Source: Flavobacteriaceae bacterium
GTDB lineage: Bacteria > Bacteroidota > Bacteroidia > Flavobacteriales > Flavobacteriaceae
DNA: 9,721 nt
Assembly (NCBI GenBank): GCA_002700405.1
Contig: PACY01000013.1
Location: 12,855 to 22,575, forward strand
Direction of reading: 5' to 3'
Shown: positions 6,886 through 9,721 of the stretch, piece after piece
Layout of the letters: each line of letters starts with the position of its first letter
How positions within the stretch are numbered: the stretch's first letter is position 1
Made by a program: the position numbers and the translations under genes
The notes under the pieces: generated by a model
The model's input: only the letters and a program-made list of their open reading frames with translations
The model's database searches: none
Told to the model about the DNA's origin: nothing

Positions 6886-7899
6886 TTATTTTATCCATGG
6901 ACATTCACAATCATATCTTTCTTTTCTACACCCAAAATTAAATCCTAAAGTAAGTTGGTGGTACCCACCATTATCAAATACTATTGAATTTGATTGATAT
7001 GTATAATTGTATGCAAAAACAAAGCTATTATATTCTAATCCTAATATAGGAGTTATATATTGTAATTTCTGGGCTTTAATTTGATTGTCATTATTTAAAT
7101 ATTCTGCGCCATCAAAACTTCTTCTATATGATATCCCAGCCCAAATTCTACCAAAATCTGTTTCTCTATATACTTTAAAATTTGTATCTAAAAAGGTTTC
7201 TTGAGTAGCATCTTTATAGGCAAACATAATTGATGGTTCAAAGTTCCAATCTCCTGAGCTACTATTAAATAAGTATCCTGTAGAGAACAGATAAGTCCTT
7301 AAATTATTATAACTCAACCCTTGTTCATTAAAATTAATTCCATCATTATTAAGTAAATTTTTAATAGAAGCATGGGCATAAAATTCTAAGTATTGGTAAG
7401 AGAATCCAAAATCAATGTTGAAATCTGTTGCGCTTTGTTCAATACCTGCAATAATAGGGTCAAAACCTCCTGCTAAAAAGGATGTTTCATCAAGTTTATA
7501 TTGTATCATTCCTGCACTTATTCCAAATGATAGCATATCTAAGTCTAGTTCGCTTCTAGAAAATAAAATATGGTGAGCATAAGTCAAATATGCTCCAGAT
7601 TGAGAATGATAACCATTCATATCATTAAAAACAATTGCTCCAATAGCAGACCTAGAATCTCCGATTCTAGTATTCACACTAAGTGTTTGTAATTCGGGAG
7701 CTTTTTCATGATCAAACCATTGTTTTCTTCCTGTCATTCTAACCTTTCCACAATTTGATACTCCAGCCATAGATGGGTATAAAAGGTAGTAATTATCAGT
7801 TAAATAATCTGAGTATATAGGTAATCCTTCCTGAGCATTAGCAGAAAAAATAGTGCAAAAAAATAAACTGATATAAAGAATGTTTCTTTTAAAGTGCAT
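6886..7899 (-). CDS. Type IX secretion system membrane protein, PorP/SprF family
   Basis: A 337-residue outer-membrane protein of the PorP/SprF family. Family members are barrels of the T9SS; SprF-type paralogues are often paired with a large secreted gliding adhesin and help deliver it to the surface. Residues 1-22 are a signal peptide (ANA|Q). Family features are the early LLYPSMAG (39-46) followed by RMTGRKQW and KAPELQTLSV, then AIGAIVFNDMNGYHSQSGAY, and a C-terminal strand HQLTLGFNFG. The tail after the last strand, CRKERYDCECPWIK, has three Cys (324, 331, 333). No adhesin gene is next to it here, and because several paralogues normally exist per genome I do not assign porP versus sprF. 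It is convergent with murI (1-bp gap) and divergent from the NifU-family gene; a TAnnTTTG box lies 22 bp upstream of its start. Confidence 0.92.
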   Translation of the reverse strand: MHFKRNILYISLFFCTIFSANAQEGLPIYSDYLTDNYYLLYPSMAGVSNCGKVRMTGRKQWFDHEKAPELQTLSVNTRIGDSRSAIGAIVFNDMNGYHSQSGAYLTYAHHILFSRSELDLDMLSFGISAGMIQYKLDETSFLAGGFDPIIAGIEQSATDFNIDFGFSYQYLEFYAHASIKNLLNNDGINFNEQGLSYNNLRTYLFSTGYLFNSSSGDWNFEPSIMFAYKDATQETFLDTNFKVYRETDFGRIWAGISYRRSFDGAEYLNNDNQIKAQKLQYITPILGLEYNSFVFAYNYTYQSNSIVFDNGGYHQLTLGFNFGCRKERYDCECPWIK

Positions 7900-7921
7900 A
7901 AACCTAGGAATTTCAATCGAT

Positions 7922-7929
7922 CAAATATA
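7922..7929 (-). promoter_or_regulatory. Probable -7 box of the PorP/SprF-family gene (TATATTTG)
   Basis: On the - strand this reads TATATTTG, an exact match to the Bacteroidota primary-sigma -7 consensus TAnnTTTG. It is 22 bp before the ATG at 7899, which would give a short leader. I found no convincing TTG -33 element at the expected distance, so the call rests on the -7 box and its position. Confidence 0.55.
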
Positions 7930-7986
7930 TAAATTTTATAAGACATTATCATATGTAATTGATTTTAAGTATACAGTGTATTTTAT

Positions 7987-7994
7987 TACTTTTG
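7987..7994 (+). promoter_or_regulatory. Probable -7 box of the NifU-family gene (TACTTTTG)
   Basis: TACTTTTG matches the Bacteroidota -7 consensus TAnnTTTG exactly and lies 13 bp before the ATG at 8008. A TTG at 7959-7961 is the nearest -33 candidate, but its 25-bp spacer is longer than usual. The position in a 108-bp divergent intergenic region supports a promoter. Confidence 0.55.
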
Positions 7995-8007
7995 TGAAAA
8001 ATTATAT

Positions 8008-8886
8008 ATGGAGAAGTATAAAGTTTCTATCTGTAGAACTAAAAATAAGTTCATACTTAAATTTGAGATAAATCATTTTATTACAAATCATGAAAACTAT
8101 GAATTTAATAATATTGATGAAACTTCAAATTCTCAATTAGCAAAAGAACTATTCTATCTCCCATTTGTAAAAAAAATATATATAGCTTCTAATTTTATTG
8201 CGATTGAAAGATTTAATATTGTAGAATGGGAAGATGTACAAGATGGAGTTTCTGAAAAAATTGAAAGCTATCTAAATCAAGGAAATATTGTTATAGCAAA
8301 AGATAATCATAAGAAAAGCCCTATTAGTATTTATGCAGAAAGCACTCCAAACCCAGCAGTTCTAAAATTTGTAGCAAATAAAAAGCTAGTAGATTTCCAG
8401 ATAGAGTTTAACTCTATCGATGAGTGTGAAAAATGTCCTTTAGCATTAGAACTCTTTAAATTTCCGTTTGTTAAAGGGGTGTTTATTGATGAAAATTTTA
8501 TTTCTATAACAAAATATGAGATATCATCCTGGGATGAAATCACATTGAAAATAAGAAAATTTATAAAGGAATACCTTGAAGGTGATAATGAAATATTATC
8601 AGATGGCTATCAAAAAACAGATGCTATTAAAGAAGAAAGCTTAGATGAAACATCAAAAGAAATAATTACTATTCTTGATGAATATATAAAGCCTGCTGTT
8701 GCTTCTGATGGGGGGAACATTATGTTTAAATCATACAATAAAACCACGAAAACAGTAAGCGTGATTCTTCAAGGAGCTTGTAGCGGATGTCCTTCTTCAA
8801 CTGTAACCCTAAAAAATGGAATTGAAAATATGTTAAAGCAAATGTTAAAAGGTAAAGTTGAAGTTGTTCAGGCAATTAATGAATAA
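8008..8886 (+). CDS. NifU/Nfu-family iron-sulfur cluster protein with duplicated Nfu N-terminal domain
   Basis: Cytosolic Fe-S cluster carrier/scaffold of the Nfu type, likely delivering clusters to apo-enzymes. The 292 residues contain two copies of the Nfu N-terminal domain: copy 1 at about 5-90 (ELFYLPFVKKIYI, then ERFNIVEWEDV) and copy 2 at about 106-191 (STPNPAVLKFV, LFKFPFVKGVFI, TKYEISSWDEI). A linker (192-212) leads to the C-terminal NifU domain (about 213-290) with EYIKPAVASDGGNI and the cluster-binding CSGC (Cys258, Cys261). The two-copy layout is common in flavobacteria. Copy 2 also has ECEKCP, a second CxxC (Cys140, Cys143), at a place where copy 1 has Ser/Asn. The ATG at 8008 follows a TAnnTTTG box by 13 bp. 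It lacks the N-terminal IscU-like domain of true NifU, so 'Nfu-type' is the better description. Confidence 0.92.
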   Translation: MEKYKVSICRTKNKFILKFEINHFITNHENYEFNNIDETSNSQLAKELFYLPFVKKIYIASNFIAIERFNIVEWEDVQDGVSEKIESYLNQGNIVIAKDNHKKSPISIYAESTPNPAVLKFVANKKLVDFQIEFNSIDECEKCPLALELFKFPFVKGVFIDENFISITKYEISSWDEITLKIRKFIKEYLEGDNEILSDGYQKTDAIKEESLDETSKEIITILDEYIKPAVASDGGNIMFKSYNKTTKTVSVILQGACSGCPSSTVTLKNGIENMLKQMLKGKVEVVQAINE

Positions 8887-8899
8887 CAATTTCATTTTG

Positions 8900-8907
8900 T
8901 ACTTTTG
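8900..8907 (+). promoter_or_regulatory. Possible -7 box of the DUF255 gene (TACTTTTG)
   Basis: Exact TAnnTTTG match, identical in sequence to the box before the NifU-family gene, located 5 bp before the ATG at 8913. If used, transcription would start at or very near the start codon, giving a leaderless or nearly leaderless mRNA. No TTG is seen at the -33 distance, and the gene could instead be read through from the NifU-family gene 26 bp upstream. Confidence 0.4.
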
Positions 8908-8912
8908 ATTAT

Positions 8913-9721
8913 ATGAAAAAAGTAATTTTCTTTTTTTTGTTATTAATAATCATTATCAACTCTTGTAATGAAAAAGATTCTAACATGAGCAACAATTTAA
9001 TTAACGAGACAAGTCCTTATCTACTACAGCATGCATATAACCCAGTAAACTGGAATCCATGGAATAAAAAATATTTGGAACAGGCTAAAAAAGAAAATAA
9101 ATTGGTAATTATAAGTATAGGGTATTCTTCCTGTCATTGGTGTCATGTAATGGAAAGAGAAAGTTTTGAGGATTCATTAGCTGCTAGTTTAATGAATGAA
9201 AAATTTATTTCAATTAAAGTTGATAGGGAAGAAAGGCCTGATGTTGATCAGGTTTACATGAATGCTGTTCAATTAATGACTGGAAGTGGTGGATGGCCAT
9301 TGAATGTTGTTGCTCTTCCTGATGGTAGGCCAATATGGGGTGGAACATATTTTTCAAAAGATCAATGGATTAATGCTTTAACACAAATTTCTAATATATA
9401 TACAAAAGAACCTGAAAGGTTTATTAACTATGCCAATACATTAGAAAAAGGCATTAAGTCTTTAGATGTAATTAATACAGATGAAAATAAAGCAGAAATT
9501 GGCTTTGAAGAATTAGAAAAATATATTGAAAATATAGCAAGTAAAATAGATAAAAATCATGGAGGATTCTCTGGAGCTCCCAAATTTATGATGCCCAATA
9601 ATATCCATTTATTACTTAGAACTGGACATCAAAATAATGACAAAGCAATTTTAGATTTAGTTAATCTAACTCTTGAAAAAATGGCTTATGGTGGTGTTTA
9701 TGATCAAATTGGAGGGGGTTT
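8913..9721 (+). CDS. DUF255 thioredoxin-fold protein (YyaL/SSP411 family), putative lipoprotein, 3' truncated by window end
   Basis: The frame is open from ATG 8913 to the window end (269 complete codons); full family members are about 670-700 residues, so more than half is missing. The N-terminal DUF255 thioredoxin-like domain is unmistakable: NETSPYLLQHAYNPVNW (31-47), the SSCHWCHVMERESFED motif with redox-type Cys74 and Cys77, KVDREERPDVDQVYM, GSGGWPLNV, and GGTYF. The later HGGFSGAPKF and YGGVYDQIGGGF segments begin the (alpha/alpha)6 barrel region resembling N-acylglucosamine epimerase/cellobiose epimerase folds. Residues 1-18 form a lipoprotein signal (Lys-Lys, hydrophobic run, INSC with lipidated Cys18), predicting a periplasmic or outer-membrane location. 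An internal ATG (Met25) would give the usual signal-less family N-terminus. The enzymatic function of the family is not established to my knowledge; the class is clear. Confidence 0.9.
   Translation, partial: MKKVIFFFLLLIIIINSCNEKDSNMSNNLINETSPYLLQHAYNPVNWNPWNKKYLEQAKKENKLVIISIGYSSCHWCHVMERESFEDSLAASLMNEKFISIKVDREERPDVDQVYMNAVQLMTGSGGWPLNVVALPDGRPIWGGTYFSKDQWINALTQISNIYTKEPERFINYANTLEKGIKSLDVINTDENKAEIGFEELEKYIENIASKIDKNHGGFSGAPKFMMPNNIHLLLRTGHQNNDKAILDLVNLTLEKMAYGGVYDQIGGG

Noticed and set aside
7880..8071. 63-codon + strand ORF across the divergent intergenic region
   Set aside because: It is antisense to the PorP-family start and overlaps the NifU-family start and its promoter box; the translation shows no recognisable domain and looks like chance A+T-rich coding.
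1..9721. A novel defence, mobile or biosynthetic system
   Set aside because: Every open stretch is filled by conserved housekeeping, envelope or T9SS genes; there are no repeats arrays, transposase, integrase, att sites, RNA genes or compositional shifts visible.

Overview
This is an A+T-rich chromosomal window from a member of the Bacteroidota, most likely a flavobacterium. The evidence is the gene order nadK-porG-uppS-bamA-ompH-ompH-murI, two type IX secretion system (T9SS) outer-membrane proteins (a phylum-restricted machinery), Bacteroidota-type promoter -7 boxes (TAnnTTTG), A-rich start regions without Shine-Dalgarno motifs, and signal peptides that all place Gln after the predicted cleavage site. 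Codon use and A+T content look uniform, and I saw no mobile element, RNA gene, CRISPR array or foreign-looking island.

Positions 1-6100 hold a co-directional envelope-biogenesis cluster on the + strand: the 3' part of NAD kinase, the T9SS protein PorG (DUF6089), undecaprenyl diphosphate synthase, the outer-membrane assembly factor BamA, and two OmpH/Skp-type periplasmic chaperones. It ends at a strong intrinsic terminator (6073-6100). Glutamate racemase (murI, 6111-6884) follows 10 bp beyond that hairpin. Gaps inside the cluster are short (50 bp, a 4-bp overlap, 7 bp, 65 bp, 13 bp), which supports a shared transcript. The functions fit together: UppS makes the lipid carrier for wall and polysaccharide precursors, MurI makes D-glutamate for peptidoglycan, the OmpH proteins hold unfolded outer-membrane proteins, and BamA inserts them. 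PorG and PorP are themselves likely BamA clients.

Positions 6886-7899 hold a PorP/SprF-family T9SS outer-membrane protein on the - strand, convergent with murI and separated from it by 1 bp. A 108-bp divergent intergenic region (7900-8007) carries a TAnnTTTG box in each direction. To its right lie an Nfu/NifU-type iron-sulfur protein (two N-terminal Nfu domains plus one NifU domain) and the 5' part of a DUF255 (YyaL/SSP411-type) thioredoxin-fold protein with a lipoprotein signal, which runs off the window end.

I see no undescribed system here; this is conserved core Bacteroidota biology. The points most worth checking are the Gln-after-cleavage pattern in all five signal peptidase I substrates, the Cys-X-Cys tails on both T9SS proteins, an extra CxxC in the Nfu protein, the terminator abutting murI, and the lipobox on the DUF255 protein.
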